A stretch of 64,000 nt of DNA from Alistipes sp. An66 (GCF_002161445.1 NZ_NFHT01000012.1:1-64000), one strand, 5' to 3'; shown: positions 24,843 through 35,728, counted from the stretch's first letter. Made by a program: numbers and translations. Notes: generated by a model not told the origin, from the letters alone.

Positions 24843-25721
24843 CTATTCGGCGAAGCGTTGCAGCCAGTCGAGCACGGCCTGCTGCCACTGGGCCTTGTAG
24901 CGGAACGAGTCGCGGAATCCCCAGCCGTGGCCGCCGATCGGATAGATGTGCATCGAAGCCTCGATGCCGTGCTCTTTCAGGGCGTTGTAGTAGCGTGTGC
25001 TGCTGATCGGCGGGACGGCCGTGTCGTCGTCCGAGAGGAGCAGCAGCGCCGGGGGCGTCTGCTCCGTCACCTGATTCTCCAACGAATAGCGGGCGTCGCT
25101 TTCCGGCGTGCGGTTCTCCTTGCCGATGAGGTTGTTGAACGACCCCTGATGCCCCGGCAGGGAGGTGATGACCGGGTAAAAGAGGATCGAGAAGGCCGGT
25201 TTCGTCGATCCCATCGTCGAGGCGTAGGCTGCCAGATGCCCTCCGGCCGAGAAGCCCATGATCCCCACCTTGTCGGCGGTGAATCCCGTGGCCCCGGCTT
25301 CGAGTCCCATCATGATGCGCAATGCCTGCACGGCATCCTCCAACGGTACTTCCGGATGTCCGTTCGGCATGCGGTATTTCAGCACGGCGGCCGTGATTCC
25401 GTTTGCCGCGAGCCACTGAGCCATCTGGAATCCCTCGTGGTCGATGGCCAGCCGTCCGTAACCGCCGCCCGGGCAGATCACGACCCCCAGCCCCGTGTGT
25501 CCGCAACGGGTCGTATCGGCCGGGTAGAGGAAGAGTTCCGCCGTCGAGGTCTTGGCCAGCCGCCAGGGTTCCGGCTCCTCTTCGGGGCCGGTCAGGCCGT
25601 TGCTGTGGGGTGCCGAGGCGTTGTCCCAGATGCGGACCGTGGCGGCCTGGCCATAGTCCTGTGCCGATACGGTGGTTGTCATAAGCAGAAGGATGAGCGT
25701 GAACAGGGCGGTTCGTTTCAT
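24843..25721 (-). CDS. Secreted alpha/beta-hydrolase, acetyl(xylan) esterase-like
   Basis: The 292-residue protein has a signal peptide (1-20) and an alpha/beta-hydrolase fold of the BD-FAE/acetylesterase group. The oxyanion segment CPGGGYG lies at 83-89, the nucleophile is S158 in GFSAGG, the acid is probably in LLSDDDTAVPP, and the histidine in GGHGWG. Relatives deacetylate plant or host glycans, but no glycan-use genes flank it, so the substrate is open. It is a single-gene unit with a strong terminator. Confidence 0.82.
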   Translation of the reverse strand: MKRTALFTLILLLMTTTVSAQDYGQAATVRIWDNASAPHSNGLTGPEEEPEPWRLAKTSTAELFLYPADTTRCGHTGLGVVICPGGGYGRLAIDHEGFQMAQWLAANGITAAVLKYRMPNGHPEVPLEDAVQALRIMMGLEAGATGFTADKVGIMGFSAGGHLAAYASTMGSTKPAFSILFYPVITSLPGHQGSFNNLIGKENRTPESDARYSLENQVTEQTPPALLLLSDDDTAVPPISSTRYYNALKEHGIEASMHIYPIGGHGWGFRDSFRYKAQWQQAVLDWLQRFAE

Positions 25722-25983
25722 GGTCAGCGGTTTTTCGGTGTGTTATTTTCGGGTTTTGGTTTTCAACTGTTGCGGATTGTTTTCAGGCTTTCCGGTTTTG
25801 CACTTTGCCCCCCCCCGTTGCTCCCGGGAATCCCGGCATTCGGGACTCTCCGAAAACGGTCTCCATCAAGTCCCCTCCGAGGAGGGGATTTAGGGGAGGG
25901 TCAGATCTGCATACGACGCCGCAGGCGGCGGGTGAACAGCGGTCGGAATGTTCTCAACCGTCAATCACCCTTCCTCTCTTGAT
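25722..25983. other. Intergenic region between leuS and the esterase gene
   Basis: This 262-base gap contains the palindromic repeat at 25868-25901 and short GC-rich stretches. No protein, tRNA or clear promoter was found. Confidence 0.5.
25868..25901. repeat. Palindromic CCCCTCC-type intergenic repeat
   Basis: TCCCCTCCGAGGAGGGGA (25871-25888) is almost self-complementary and is flanked by A-AG and TTTAGGGGAGGG. Similar CCCCTCC/GGAGGGG elements recur in intergenic regions of many Bacteroidota genomes. Its copy number here cannot be told from one window. Confidence 0.6.
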
Positions 25984-28740
25984 TCAGATCACAATGTTTA
26001 TGATCTTGCCCGGGACGACGATCACCTTCTTCGGGGTCTTGCCCTCGATCCACTTCTGCGCTTCGGGAGCCGTCACGACGTCGGCCTGAATCTCTGCCGG
26101 CGTCATCGACGTGGCGTACTCCTTCTTGAAACGCAGCTTGCCGTTGATCGAAACCGGATATTCGAACGAACTCTGTACGAGGTGCTTCTCGTCGTAAACC
26201 GGATACTGCGCGTCGCATACCGAGCCGCTCTTGCCCAGGGCTTCCCACAACTCCTCGGCAATGTGCGGCGCAAAGGGTGCGATCAGCACCGTCAGCGGTT
26301 CGAGGATCTCGCGCTTCGGACACTCGCCCAGCTCGTTGAGGCAGATCATGAAGGCCGCCACCGAGGTGTTGAACGAGAAGTTTTCGATGTCTTCCGTGAC
26401 CTTCTTGATCGTCTTGTGGAGTGTGCGCAGCTCCTTTTCGGTCGCCTTCTCGTCCGTGACGCAGAAACGCCCGTCGCGGTCGTAGAAGAGCCGCCAGAAG
26501 CGGCGCAGGAACTTGTGCACGCCGTCGATGCCGTTCGTGTCCCACGGCTTGGACTGTTCCAGCGGTCCGAGGAACATCTCGTACATGCGCAGCGTGTCGG
26601 CGCCGTAGGTCTCGACGATGTAGTCGGGGTTGACGACGTTGTACATCGACTTCGACATCTTCTCGATGGCCCAGCCGCAGACGTACTTGCCCTCCTCGAG
26701 GATGAACTCCGCGTCGCGGAACTCCGGACGCCACGCCCGGAAGGCGTCGAGGTCGAGCAGGTCGTTCTTCACGATGTTCACGTCGACGTGGATCTCCTGC
26801 GTCTCATACCGGTCGCGCAGCCCGAGCGAGACGAACTTGTTCGTTCCTACGACCCGGTAGACGAAGTTCGAACGCCCCTGAATCATGCCCTGGTTGACGA
26901 GCTTCTTGAAGGGCTCCTCCTCGCAGACGTAGCCCAGATCGTAGAGGAACATGTTCCAGAACCGCGAGTACATCAGGTGGCCCGTGGCGTGCTCGATGCC
27001 GCCGACGTAGAGGTCGACGCTGCGCCAGTACTCGTCGGCCTCGCGGCTGACGAGCGCCCGGTCGTTGTGCGGGTCCATGTAGCGCAGGTAGTAGGCCGAC
27101 GATCCGGCGAATCCGGGCATCGTCGACAGCTCGTAGGGACAGCCTTCGGGCGTTGCCCACCCCTTCACGCGGGCCAGGGGCGGTTCGCCCTGCTCCGTGG
27201 GTCCGAAATTCTCGATCGGAGGCAGTTCCAGCGGCAGTTTGTCCTCCGACAGCGGGTAGGCCGTGTCGTCCTTGTAGTAGATCGGGAAGGGCTCGCCCCA
27301 GTAGCGCTGGCGCGAGAAGATGGCATCCCGGAGGCGGTAGTTCACGAGTTTCTTGCCCAATCCGCGCCGCTCGACTTCGGCAAACATCACCTGAATCGCC
27401 TCCTTTACATCCATGCCGTTGAGGAAATCCGAGTTGATTACCTGGCCCGACTTGGCGTCGTAGGACTCCTTCGAAAGGTCGCCGCCCTCGACCACCGGGA
27501 TGATCTCCAACCCGAAGTGGCGGGCGAAGGCGTAGTCGCGCGAGTCGTGCGCCGGAACGGCCATGATGGCGCCCGTTCCGTAGCCCGCGAGCACGTAGTC
27601 CGAGATGTAGATCGGAATGGCCCGTCCCGTGAAGGGGTTGATGGCATAAGAGCCTGTCGCCACACCGCTTACGCGCTTCGTGTCGGCGATGCGGTCGCGC
27701 TCCGAACGCTTCTTCGTCTGCTCGATGTAGGCCTCGACCTCCGCACGGTTCTCCGGGGTCGTCAGTTCGCCGACCCACTCGTGCTCGGGGGCGATGACCA
27801 TGAACGTTACGCCGAAGATCGTATCGGGCCGCGTGGTGAAGATTTCCAGTTTCTTGTCCGAGCCCTGAATGTCGAAGAAGACCTGGGCGCCCTCCGAACG
27901 TCCGATCCAGTTGCGCTGGATCTCCTTCAACGAGTCGCTCCATTCGAGCCGGTCCAGTCCGTCGAGCATCCGCTGGGCGTAGGCCGTCACGCGCAGCAAC
28001 CACTGCTTCATGCGCTTCTGCTCGACCGGATAGCCGCCGCGCACCGAAAGTCCGTCATGCACCTCGTCGTTGGCCAGCACCGTCCCGAGTTTCGGACACC
28101 AGTTCACCATCGTGTCGGCGCGGAACGCCAGGCGGTAGTTCTGCAACACCTGTTCGCGGCGCTTCTCGTCCCACGAGTTCCATTCGTCGGCCGTGAAGTG
28201 CAGCTCCTGCGTCGAGGCGGCGTCGATCCCCTCGGTGCCCGACTTGGCAAAGGCTGCCGCGAGCTCCTCGATGGGCCGCGCCTGACGGCGACGGTTGTCG
28301 TAGTAGTGGGAGAACATTTCGAGGAAGGCCCACTGCGTCCACTTGTAGTAGGCCGGGTCGCACGTGCGCACCTCGCGGTCCCAGTCGAACGAGAAGCCGA
28401 TCTTGTCCAGCTGCTCGCGGTAGCGGGCGATGTTCTGCTCGGTCGTGACGGCCGGGTGCTGCCCCGTCTGGATGGCATACTGCTCGGCCGGGAGCCCGAA
28501 GGCGTCGTAACCCATCGGGTGCAGGACGTTGAAGCCTTTCAGCCGCTTGTAGCGCGAGTAGATGTCCGAGGCGATGTAGCCCAGCGGGTGCCCGACGTGC
28601 AGCCCCGCCCCCGACGGGTAGGGGAACATGTCCAGCACATAGAACTTCGGACGCGCGGGGTCCGTCTCGACCTTGTAGGTCTTCCGCTCGCGCCAGCGCT
28701 GCTGCCACTTCGGCTCGATCTCCTTGAAATTGTACTCCAT
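25984..28740 (-). CDS. leuS: Leucyl-tRNA synthetase
   Basis: This class I synthetase charges tRNA-Leu and edits mischarged products through a CP1 domain. The 918-residue protein shows the HIGH-equivalent HVGH in [16 protein letters not shown], the editing-domain segment [13 protein letters not shown], and the KMSKS motif in [10 protein letters not shown] chose the ATG at 28740 ([14 protein letters not shown]) by family N-terminus and the promoter at 28776-28783. A much longer in-frame extension upstream has no similarity. Confidence 0.97.
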   Translation of the reverse strand: MEYNFKEIEPKWQQRWRERKTYKVETDPARPKFYVLDMFPYPSGAGLHVGHPLGYIASDIYSRYKRLKGFNVLHPMGYDAFGLPAEQYAIQTGQHPAVTTEQNIARYREQLDKIGFSFDWDREVRTCDPAYYKWTQWAFLEMFSHYYDNRRRQARPIEELAAAFAKSGTEGIDAASTQELHFTADEWNSWDEKRREQVLQNYRLAFRADTMVNWCPKLGTVLANDEVHDGLSVRGGYPVEQKRMKQWLLRVTAYAQRMLDGLDRLEWSDSLKEIQRNWIGRSEGAQVFFDIQGSDKKLEIFTTRPDTIFGVTFMVIAPEHEWVGELTTPENRAEVEAYIEQTKKRSERDRIADTKRVSGVATGSYAINPFTGRAIPIYISDYVLAGYGTGAIMAVPAHDSRDYAFARHFGLEIIPVVEGGDLSKESYDAKSGQVINSDFLNGMDVKEAIQVMFAEVERRGLGKKLVNYRLRDAIFSRQRYWGEPFPIYYKDDTAYPLSEDKLPLELPPIENFGPTEQGEPPLARVKGWATPEGCPYELSTMPGFAGSSAYYLRYMDPHNDRALVSREADEYWRSVDLYVGGIEHATGHLMYSRFWNMFLYDLGYVCEEEPFKKLVNQGMIQGRSNFVYRVVGTNKFVSLGLRDRYETQEIHVDVNIVKNDLLDLDAFRAWRPEFRDAEFILEEGKYVCGWAIEKMSKSMYNVVNPDYIVETYGADTLRMYEMFLGPLEQSKPWDTNGIDGVHKFLRRFWRLFYDRDGRFCVTDEKATEKELRTLHKTIKKVTEDIENFSFNTSVAAFMICLNELGECPKREILEPLTVLIAPFAPHIAEELWEALGKSGSVCDAQYPVYDEKHLVQSSFEYPVSINGKLRFKKEYATSMTPAEIQADVVTAPEAQKWIEGKTPKKVIVVPGKIINIVI

Positions 28741-28775
28741 ATCTTGTTTGATCTGTTTGTTTTCGATTTTTCGGA

Positions 28776-28783
28776 CAAAAATA
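28776..28783 (-). promoter_or_regulatory. Predicted leuS promoter, -7 element
   Basis: The minus strand reads TATTTTTG, matching TAnnTTTG, 35 bases before the leuS ATG. The -33 region is weak. Confidence 0.6.
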
Positions 28784-28858
28784 CGAAAAGTTTTTAAGAT
28801 TGAACCCTTTTCGGCGATTCTTTGCGTCGGACGGCGCGGTGCGGCGGCTCCGGACGGC

Positions 28859-28890
28859 AAAAAAAGACACGACCTGTGAAAGGCCGTGTC
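28859..28890 (-). terminator. Rho-independent terminator after the repeat lipoprotein gene
   Basis: On the minus strand GACACGGCCT pairs with AGGTCGTGTC and is followed by seven T residues. It lies about 130 bases after the lipoprotein stop, upstream of the leuS promoter. Confidence 0.82.
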
Positions 28891-29023
28891 GGGAAGGTGC
28901 GTTGCGGGGCGCGCCGGAGGGCGGAGCCGGATGGAGGTGCGGAGGAGTTTCGGCGGCGGGGCAGCCGGGGCGTGCCGCTGTCCGGAGCCGGGAGATTCGT
29001 TGCGGAATCTGTCCGGAGAGCCG

Positions 29024-30091
29024 CTACTCCTGCGTCGTCCCGTAGTGCGGGACGACATACATGGCGTAGGCTTCGCCCCGGTCGAGCGTGTAGAGGAGCC
29101 CGTCGTTCTGCCATACGGCGGCGTGGCGTCCGTTGCCGAAGAGCGTCCCGGCCGTGAAGACCGTCCCGCCCCATGCCGCAACGGCGTAGGGCATGCTGCC
29201 GGCGCCCTTGCCGTCCGAGAGCGTGTAGAGCTCGGTGCCGTTCTGCCAGACGACGCCCTGCTCCCCGAAATCCGACGTGGTGTAGTACCCCGCCGTGTAG
29301 AGCGTGCTGCCGTCCCGCCAGAGCGACATCGCCTCGGCCGAACTGCTGCCGTCGGTCAGCGTGTAGAGCAGCGAGCCGTTCCGCCAGACGACGGCCTGCT
29401 CGCCGATGTGCCCCGCCGTATAGAGATCGCTTCCGGCAATGAACAGTCCGCGGATGTCTCCCGGGGTGGTGCCGTCGCCCTGGGTGTAGTGCGCGTCGGC
29501 GTTTTTCCAGACTTCGGCGACGGGCTGCGTTCCGCCGGGTTGAAGGTTCCCCGCGGCATAGACATCGCTGCCCGAAACCGCGACGGCCCGGGCCTGTGAC
29601 GTCGCCGGACTGACGGAGTAGGTGTGCAGTACGCTGCCGTTCTCCCACACGGTGGCCGTCAGCGAGCCGTCGACCGTCGTGCTGCCCGCCGTGTAGGCCG
29701 TGCCGTCCGATACCGTCACCGCCAGGGCGTAGGAGTTGCTTCCGGAGGCGCCCAGCGTGTATTTCAGCGTCGCGTTCTCCCAGAGTACGGCGACGATGTG
29801 TCCGTCCTGCTCTTCGTAGCCCGCGGTGTAGACCGTCCCGTTGTCGACGCAGATGCCGTAGGCCCAGGCGTCCGACGTGCCGTCGGTCAGGGCGTAGAGC
29901 TCCGTGCCGTTTTTCCAGACCGTCGCCACGGCCTTCGAATCGACCGTCTTGTACCCTGCGGCGTAGATGTCGTAGGTGGTGGGCTGCGGTTCGGGCGGCG
30001 TGTTGTTGTCCGAATTGTCGGAACTGCACGAGGTGTTCCAGATGAGGGCCGTCAGGAACAGCAGAAAACAGGTAAGCATGGTCTGTCTCAT
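29024..30091 (-). CDS. Repeat-built lipoprotein, probable beta-propeller
   Basis: The 355-residue protein has a signal and lipobox-like NTSC, then an Asn/Pro-rich linker. The rest is about seven repeats of roughly 40 residues with the pattern VWxNGTxLYTLTDGTSxAxAxxIxVxGxxVYTAGY. The repeat length and number suggest a beta-propeller on the cell surface or in the periplasm. No catalytic motif is visible. The ATG at 30091 gives a clean signal peptide; in-frame sequence further upstream runs into GC-rich repeats. Confidence 0.75.
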   Translation of the reverse strand: MRQTMLTCFLLFLTALIWNTSCSSDNSDNNTPPEPQPTTYDIYAAGYKTVDSKAVATVWKNGTELYALTDGTSDAWAYGICVDNGTVYTAGYEEQDGHIVAVLWENATLKYTLGASGSNSYALAVTVSDGTAYTAGSTTVDGSLTATVWENGSVLHTYSVSPATSQARAVAVSGSDVYAAGNLQPGGTQPVAEVWKNADAHYTQGDGTTPGDIRGLFIAGSDLYTAGHIGEQAVVWRNGSLLYTLTDGSSSAEAMSLWRDGSTLYTAGYYTTSDFGEQGVVWQNGTELYTLSDGKGAGSMPYAVAAWGGTVFTAGTLFGNGRHAAVWQNDGLLYTLDRGEAYAMYVVPHYGTTQE

Positions 30092-30507
30092 ATTGTTGCG
30101 GTTTGTGTGTTGTTCGTCATCGGATTTGAAGGCCCTTGCCGGGGTGCAAACTCCGTGCCGCGGTGTTCGGGTCCGGCATTCGGGTCTGGTGTTCGGGTCC
30201 GGCATTCGGGTCCGGTGTTCGGGTCCGGCATTCGGGCCCGGTGTTCGCGGCGGACATGGCGGCGGGTCGTGCGGCCACTCCCGGTCCGTGCGACATGCGG
30301 AAATCTGCCGATCCGGGTATGGCCCGCGTCAGGACGCATCTGCACGCTGCGGGCGACTTTTTCGCGTGGCGAGTCAATCGTCTGTAAAACAGGGTATTGT
30401 TTATTTTATGATAAATAAAACAATATGATTTTTTGAAAACGATCAGTAAAAAGAATGGCAAACGGCGCAAAATCCTGAAAAAACGCCAAAAAAGATGCGC
30501 TTATATA
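30092..30507. other. Intergenic region before the ribosomal cluster
   Basis: This 416-base stretch lies between the divergent lipoprotein and the rpsL promoter. It holds a 13-bp tandem repeat array (30163-30240) and then AT-rich DNA. I see no gene or tRNA. Confidence 0.5.
30163..30240. repeat. 13-bp tandem repeat array, six units
   Basis: Two alternating 13-base units, GTGTTCGGGTCCG and GCATTCGGGTCCG, occur three times each with few changes, giving 78 bases. The array lies 71 bases upstream of the repeat lipoprotein start. It could be a slippage-prone locus. Confidence 0.85.
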
Positions 30508-30536
30508 TTGTATTTCCAAAAAAATGCGTACCTTTG
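30508..30536 (+). promoter_or_regulatory. Predicted promoter of the str-S10 ribosomal cluster
   Basis: A TTG -33 box (30508-30510) lies 18 bases before TACCTTTG (30529-30536), a perfect TAnnTTTG. The rpsL ATG follows after a 56-base leader. The surrounding DNA is strongly AT-rich, as expected for a strong promoter. Confidence 0.75.
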
Positions 30537-30592
30537 CAGTCCATTTTGGACAATGGAAATAGATTTTTAACCATTTAAAGGACAGTTTTAAA

Positions 30593-30973
30593 ATGCCAAC
30601 TATTCAACAGTTAGTGAGAAACGGCCGTCTGACGCTCGAGGACAAATCCAAGTCCCCCGCGCTGGCCGCTTGTCCCCAGCGCCGTGGCGTCTGCACCCGT
30701 GTGTACACCACGACCCCCAAGAAACCTAACTCGGCTATGCGTAAGGTGGCTCGTGTTCGCCTGACCAACGGCAAGGAGGTCAACGCCTACATCCCCGGAG
30801 AAGGCCACAACCTCCAGGAGCACTCCATCGTACTGGTCCGCGGCGGCCGTGTCAAGGACCTCCCCGGTGTACGTTACCACCTCGTTCGCGGCGCGCTCGA
30901 CTCCGCAGGTGTCGACGGACGTCGCCAGCGTCGTTCCAAGTACGGAGCAAAACGCCCCAAGGCAGGCAAATAA
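30593..30973 (+). CDS. rpsL: Ribosomal protein S12
   Basis: S12 lies at the decoding centre of the 30S subunit and influences fidelity. The 126-residue protein has [18 protein letters not shown], containing the lysine pair K43/K44 linked to streptomycin response, and the loop [13 protein letters not shown]. It opens the cluster, 44 bases before rpsG. Confidence 0.98.
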   Translation: MPTIQQLVRNGRLTLEDKSKSPALAACPQRRGVCTRVYTTTPKKPNSAMRKVARVRLTNGKEVNAYIPGEGHNLQEHSIVLVRGGRVKDLPGVRYHLVRGALDSAGVDGRRQRRSKYGAKRPKAGK

Positions 30974-31017
30974 CCCGAAACTCACCCGAGAAACATTTTT
31001 TTAGACAGTAAATAGCA

Positions 31018-31494
31018 ATGAGAAAAGCTAAGCCAAAAAAGCGAATTCTACTTCCGGATCCGAAGTTCGGAGACGTGGCCGTGACCCGTTTCGTGAACAA
31101 CCTTATGCTGGATGGTAAGAAGAGTATTGCCTACACGATTTTCTACGACTCGCTGGAAATCGTCGGCAAGAAGATGAAGGATGCTGATAAATCTCCGCTG
31201 GAAATCTGGAAACAGGCCCTGGAGAACATCACGCCCCAAGTCGAAGTGAAATCGAAGCGTATCGGTGGCGCAACGTTCCAGGTTCCCATGGAGGTTCGTC
31301 CGGAGCGCAAGATTTCTATTTCCATGAAAAACCTTGTCCTCTATTCCCGCAAGCGCGCCGGCAAAACCATGGCTGACAAACTCGCCGCTGAAATCGTAGA
31401 CGCCTACAACCAGCAGGGTGCCGCCTTCAAGCGCAAGGAGGAGATGCACCGCATGGCCGAGGCCAACAAGGCATTCGCTCATTTCAGATTCTAA
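31018..31494 (+). CDS. rpsG: Ribosomal protein S7
   Basis: S7 nucleates assembly of the 30S head by binding the 3' domain of 16S rRNA. The 158-residue protein shows the [11 protein letters not shown] segment and the C-terminal [16 protein letters not shown] helix. It sits between rpsL and fusA (15 bases) as in other str operons. Confidence 0.98.
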   Translation: MRKAKPKKRILLPDPKFGDVAVTRFVNNLMLDGKKSIAYTIFYDSLEIVGKKMKDADKSPLEIWKQALENITPQVEVKSKRIGGATFQVPMEVRPERKISISMKNLVLYSRKRAGKTMADKLAAEIVDAYNQQGAAFKRKEEMHRMAEANKAFAHFRF

Positions 31495-31509
31495 ACAAAG
31501 GACGCACAA

Positions 31510-33624
31510 ATGGCAACCAGAGACTTACATTATACGCGTAATATCGGTATCATGGCCCACATCGATGCCGGTAAGACCACGACGTCCGAGCGAATCCTTT
31601 TCTACACGGGTAAAACCCACAAGATCGGCGAGGTGCATGAGGGCGGCGCCACCATGGACTGGATGGTCCAGGAGCAGGAGCGCGGTATCACCATCACCTC
31701 GGCCGCAACGACCGCCTTCTGGCAGTACAAGGGTCATCAGTACCAGATCAACCTGATCGATACCCCGGGACACGTCGACTTTACGGTCGAGGTGGAGCGT
31801 TCGCTGCGCGTTCTGGACGGTGCGATCGCCACGTTCTGCGCTGTCGGCGGCGTCGAGCCCCAGTCGGAGACCGTATGGCGTCAGGCCGACAAGTACAACG
31901 TCCCCCGTATCGGCTACGTCAACAAGATGGACCGCACGGGTGCCGACTTCCTCTCGGTGTGCGCCCAGATCAAGGAGCACTTCGGCGCTACGGCCCTGCC
32001 GGTCGTACTGCCTATCGGCGCCGAGGACAAGTTCGAAGGACTGGTAGACCTTATATATAATAATGCGATCTACTACTACGACGACAAGACCGTACGCGAC
32101 AACTTCGAGTTGCGCGATATTCCCGAGTCGATGAAGGCCGAGGCCGCCGAGTGGCGCGCCAAACTCATCGAGGAGGTCGCCGCTACGGACGACGCCCTGA
32201 TGGAGAAGTTCTTCGAGGATCCCGACTCGATCACGCCCGACGAACTGCTGGCCGCCATCCGCAAGGCCACGATCTCGATGCAGATCGTCCCGATGCTCTG
32301 CGGCTCGTCGTTCCACAACAAGGGCGTGCAGAAACTGCTCGACTGCGTGATGGCGTTCCTGCCCTCGCCGCTGGATGTTCCGGCCGTGACGGGTATCAAC
32401 CCCAAAACCGAGCAGGAGGAGGTGCGCCACGCTACGGAGGACGATCCGTTCTGCGGCCTGGCGTTCAAGATCGCTACCGATCCCTTCGTAGGTCGTCTGG
32501 CCTTCGTCCGCGTTTACTCGGGCAAGCTCGATGCCGGATCGTACGTGCTCAACGCCCGCAGCGGCAAGCGCGAGCGCATCAGCCGTATCTACCAGATGCA
32601 CGCCAACAAGCAGAACCCGCTGGAAACCGTCGGTGCCGGTGACATCTGCGCAGCCGTAGGTTTCAAGGAGATCCGCACGGGCGATACGCTCTGCGCCGAG
32701 AACGCTCCGATCGTTCTGGAACAGATGACCTTCCCCGAGCCGGTGATCGGTCTGGCCGTGGAGCCCAAGACCCAGAAGGACCTCGACAAACTCGGCATCG
32801 CGCTGGCAAAACTCGCCGAGGAGGACCCCACCTTCACGGTGCACACCGACGAGGATTCGGGTCAGACGGTCATCAGCGGTATGGGTGAGCTCCACCTCGA
32901 CATCATCGTCGACCGTCTGCGCCGCGAGTTCGGCGTCGAGATCAACCAGGGCGCTCCGCAGGTCAACTACAAGGAGTCGCTCACCAAGACGGTTCAGCAC
33001 CGCGAAGTCTTCAAGAAGCAGACCGGCGGTCGCGGTAAGTTCGCCGACATCATCTTCGAGATCGGTCCCGCCGAGGACGGCAAGATGGGTCTTACGTTCG
33101 TTGACGAGGTCAAGGGCGGTAACATTCCCAAGGAGTTCATTCCGTCGGTTCAGAAGGGCTTCGAATCGGCCATGGCCAACGGCGCCCTCGCCGGCTACCC
33201 GATGGACTCGATGAAGATCACCCTCAAGGACGGATCGTTCCACCCCGTCGACTCCGACCAGCTGTCGTTCGAAATCGCTGCCCGCAACGGTTATCGCAAT
33301 GCCGCTCCGAAGGCCGGCTCGGTGATCCTCGAACCCGTCATGTCGGTCGAGGTCGTAACCCCCGAGGAGAACATGGGCGACATCATCGGCGACCTGAACA
33401 AGCGCCGCGGCCAGATCACCGGTATGGAGACCAAGGGTACCGCCCGCGTGGTGAAGGCCAAGGTGCCGCTGTCCGAGATGTTCGGCTATGTCACCGTGCT
33501 GCGTACTATCTCGTCGGGTCGTGCAACTTCGTCGATGGAGTTCTCGCACTTCGAGGAGGTACCTGCCAACCTGGCCAAGGAGATCATCGAGAAAGCAAGC
33601 GGTAAACGTAAGGATATAGAATAA
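31510..33624 (+). CDS. fusA: Elongation factor G
   Basis: EF-G is the GTPase that drives translocation. The 704-residue protein has the P loop AHIDAGKTT, the switch [10 protein letters not shown], and NKMDRTGAD, followed by domains II to V. It keeps the [10 protein letters not shown] switch I region and looks like canonical EF-G. No tuf gene follows; rpsJ starts 11 bases later, the usual Bacteroidota arrangement. Confidence 0.98.
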   Translation: MATRDLHYTRNIGIMAHIDAGKTTTSERILFYTGKTHKIGEVHEGGATMDWMVQEQERGITITSAATTAFWQYKGHQYQINLIDTPGHVDFTVEVERSLRVLDGAIATFCAVGGVEPQSETVWRQADKYNVPRIGYVNKMDRTGADFLSVCAQIKEHFGATALPVVLPIGAEDKFEGLVDLIYNNAIYYYDDKTVRDNFELRDIPESMKAEAAEWRAKLIEEVAATDDALMEKFFEDPDSITPDELLAAIRKATISMQIVPMLCGSSFHNKGVQKLLDCVMAFLPSPLDVPAVTGINPKTEQEEVRHATEDDPFCGLAFKIATDPFVGRLAFVRVYSGKLDAGSYVLNARSGKRERISRIYQMHANKQNPLETVGAGDICAAVGFKEIRTGDTLCAENAPIVLEQMTFPEPVIGLAVEPKTQKDLDKLGIALAKLAEEDPTFTVHTDEDSGQTVISGMGELHLDIIVDRLRREFGVEINQGAPQVNYKESLTKTVQHREVFKKQTGGRGKFADIIFEIGPAEDGKMGLTFVDEVKGGNIPKEFIPSVQKGFESAMANGALAGYPMDSMKITLKDGSFHPVDSDQLSFEIAARNGYRNAAPKAGSVILEPVMSVEVVTPEENMGDIIGDLNKRRGQITGMETKGTARVVKAKVPLSEMFGYVTVLRTISSGRATSSMEFSHFEEVPANLAKEIIEKASGKRKDIE

Positions 33625-33635
33625 GAAAACGCGAT

Positions 33636-33941
33636 ATGAATCAGAAGATTAGAATCAAGTTAAAGTCATTCGACCACAATCTGGTCGACAAGTCGGCCGA
33701 AAAGATCGTCAAGACGGTGAAGAGCACGGGCGCCGTTGTCAGCGGCCCGGTGCCCCTGCCCACGCACAAGCAGATTTTTACGGTCAACCGCTCGACTTTC
33801 GTCAACAAGAAGGCCCGCGAGCAGTTCCAGCTCTGCACCTTCAAGCGGATCCTCGACATCTACTCGTCGACCCCCAAAACGATCGACGCGCTGATGAAAC
33901 TCGAACTTCCTTCGGGCGTCGAGGTCGAGATCAAGGTCTGA
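33636..33941 (+). CDS. rpsJ: Ribosomal protein S10
   Basis: The 101-residue S10 belongs to the 30S head and in other bacteria also serves with NusB in antitermination. It shows [20 protein letters not shown] and [14 protein letters not shown]. It follows fusA by 11 bases, but a 233-base non-coding gap separates it from rplC, so it may be uncoupled from the rest of the S10 set. Confidence 0.98.
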   Translation: MNQKIRIKLKSFDHNLVDKSAEKIVKTVKSTGAVVSGPVPLPTHKQIFTVNRSTFVNKKAREQFQLCTFKRILDIYSSTPKTIDALMKLELPSGVEVEIKV

Positions 33942-34174
33942 TCCCGCGGCCGTGAGGCCGGAGGAAGGGGGGGGGAGAACGCCGGGTGCGCCAGGTCCTG
34001 GAAGAGACTCTGCACGCTGAAAATCCCGATCGGACGATCCCCGCACCAACCATTTCGGACGTCTCCGGCCGGCAACAGGGTCGGTCGGAGACCCTCCCGA
34101 AAACAGGTCTCCGCGGAGACCGGAGTTTGAAGAAAACTTCACTTTACACATCTATAACAAACAATTGACAACAA
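33942..34174 (+). promoter_or_regulatory. Structured leader-like gap between rpsJ and rplC
   Basis: This gap is unusually long for a ribosomal operon. A 10-bp stem pairs 34061-34070 with 34083-34092 (one G-U). A second, incompatible stem pairs GGAGACC (34087-34093) with GGTCTCC (34106-34112). A third pairs 34106-34111 with 34116-34121. Such alternatives suggest an attenuator or a ribosomal-protein binding site. No TAnnTTTG box or T run was found. Confidence 0.45.
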
Positions 34175-34789
34175 ATGTCAGGACTTATTGGAAAGAAAAT
34201 CGGAATGACTTCCGTTTACAGTGCCGAGGGTAAGAACATACCATGCACTGTCATTGAGGCTGGTCCGTGCGTTGTTACGCAAATCAAAACCGTCGAGAAG
34301 GACTCCTACGAGGCGGTTCAGATTGCCTATGACGAGAAAAGTGAAAAGCACACCACCAGCAGTTTGTTAGGTCACTTCAAGAAAGCCGGCACGACCCCCA
34401 AACGCAAGTTGGCGGAGTTCAAGGGCATGCCCGAAGTGGCACTCGGCGACACGCTGACCGTTGATCTCTTCACGGAAGAGGACTGGGTCGACGTGACCGG
34501 GATTTCGAAAGGAAAAGGCTTCCAGGGCGTTGTGAAACGCCACGGCTTCGGCGGTGTCGGCGGCCAGACCCACGGCCAGCACAACCGTCAGCGCAAGCCC
34601 GGTTCGCTGGGCGCTTCGTCCTATCCTTCGCGCGTCTTCAAGGGAAAACGTCTCCCCGGACAGATGGGCGGCGAGCAGGTCAAAGTGCTGAACCTGAAAG
34701 TTTTGAAAGTGATTCCCGAGAGCAACCTCATCCTCGTGAAGGGTTCGATTCCGGGTGCAAAAGGTGCTTATTTAACGATTGAGAAGTAG
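34175..34789 (+). CDS. rplC: Ribosomal protein L3
   Basis: L3 is an early 50S assembly protein that reaches the peptidyl-transferase centre. The 204-residue protein begins [13 protein letters not shown] and contains [44 protein letters not shown] sequence, including the glutamine region methylated in other bacteria. One base separates it from rplD. Confidence 0.98.
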   Translation: MSGLIGKKIGMTSVYSAEGKNIPCTVIEAGPCVVTQIKTVEKDSYEAVQIAYDEKSEKHTTSSLLGHFKKAGTTPKRKLAEFKGMPEVALGDTLTVDLFTEEDWVDVTGISKGKGFQGVVKRHGFGGVGGQTHGQHNRQRKPGSLGASSYPSRVFKGKRLPGQMGGEQVKVLNLKVLKVIPESNLILVKGSIPGAKGAYLTIEK

Positions 34790-34790
34790 T

Positions 34791-35417
34791 ATGGAATTAG
34801 CTGTATTGAACACCCAGGGTCAAGAAACGGGTCGCAAGGTAGTCCTTTCGGATGCCGTTTTCGGCGTGGAGGCTAATGACCACGCAATCTATCTCGACGT
34901 AAAGCAGTACCTGGCCGATCAGCGTCAGGGTACGCACAAGGCAAAGCAGCGTAACGAAGTTGCCGGCTCGACGCGCAAGTTGAAGCGTCAGAAAGGTACC
35001 GGCGGCGCCCGTTGCGGCAGCATCCTTTCGCCTCTCTTCCCGGGCGGCGGCCGTGTATTCGGTCCCCAGCCCCGCGATTACAGCTTCAAACTCAACAAGA
35101 AGCTCAAACAGCTCGCCCGCCGCAGCGCTCTGACCTACAAGGCCCAGGCCGGTGCCATCAGCGTCGTCGAGGCCATCTCGATGGAGGCCCCCAAAACCAA
35201 GTCGGTGGCAGCGCTGGCCCAGGCCCTGAAAGTCGACGACAAGAAGGTCCTGCTCGTCCTGCCCGAGTCGAACGTCAACTTGCAGCTCTCGTGCCGCAAC
35301 CTTCCCTATGTGAAGCCGGTGCTGGCACAGAACGTCTGCACGTACGACGTGATGAACGCTTCGGCCATCGTGATGGTCGAGGGCGCCGAGAATGTCTTGA
35401 ATACGATGTTAGCTTAA
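34791..35417 (+). CDS. rplD: Ribosomal protein L4
   Basis: L4 binds 23S rRNA domain I and lines the exit tunnel; in enterobacteria it represses its own operon. The 208-residue protein shows the tunnel loop [16 protein letters not shown] and [15 protein letters not shown]. The ATG at 34791 lies one base after the rplC stop. If L4 autoregulates here, the rpsJ-rplC gap is the plausible target (inference). Confidence 0.97.
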   Translation: MELAVLNTQGQETGRKVVLSDAVFGVEANDHAIYLDVKQYLADQRQGTHKAKQRNEVAGSTRKLKRQKGTGGARCGSILSPLFPGGGRVFGPQPRDYSFKLNKKLKQLARRSALTYKAQAGAISVVEAISMEAPKTKSVAALAQALKVDDKKVLLVLPESNVNLQLSCRNLPYVKPVLAQNVCTYDVMNASAIVMVEGAENVLNTMLA

Positions 35418-35432
35418 AAACGCAAGAGTACA

Positions 35433-35723
35433 ATGAACATTATCATTAAGCCCGTTTTGACCGAGAAAATGACGATTCAGGGCGAAAAGTTGAATCGCTA
35501 CGGTTTTATCGTTGACGTGAGGGCTAACAAACTGCAAATCCGCAATGCCGTCGAGCAGATGTACAACGTCGTGGTGACGGATGTCAACACCGTGAACTAC
35601 ATGGGCAAGCTGAAAAGCCGCTACACGAAGGCGGGCCTGCTCGAAGGTCGCGCGAACAACTTCAAGAAGGCGATCGTCACCTTGAAGGATGGAGACAAGA
35701 TCGATTTTTACAGTAATATCTAA
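35433..35723 (+). CDS. rplW: Ribosomal protein L23
   Basis: L23 sits at the tunnel exit and docks trigger factor and SRP. The 96-residue protein starts [12 protein letters not shown] and includes [19 protein letters not shown]. It is 5 bases before rplB. Confidence 0.97.
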   Translation: MNIIIKPVLTEKMTIQGEKLNRYGFIVDVRANKLQIRNAVEQMYNVVVTDVNTVNYMGKLKSRYTKAGLLEGRANNFKKAIVTLKDGDKIDFYSNI

Positions 35724-35728
35724 CGAAG

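Noticed and set aside
25948..28797. A very long plus-strand open frame opposite leuS
   Set aside because: It mirrors leuS codon bias, its product is low in recognisable motifs, and leuS on the minus strand is certain.
30163..30240. CRISPR array
   Set aside because: Units of 13 bases without spacers are simple tandem repeats, and no cas genes are near.
31525..33549. A 674-codon minus-strand open frame opposite fusA
   Set aside because: It is a shadow of EF-G, with no promoter or family match.
33942..34174. Standard promoter for rplC in the rpsJ-rplC gap
   Set aside because: No TAnnTTTG element at useful spacing was found, so I list it only as a structured leader-like gap.
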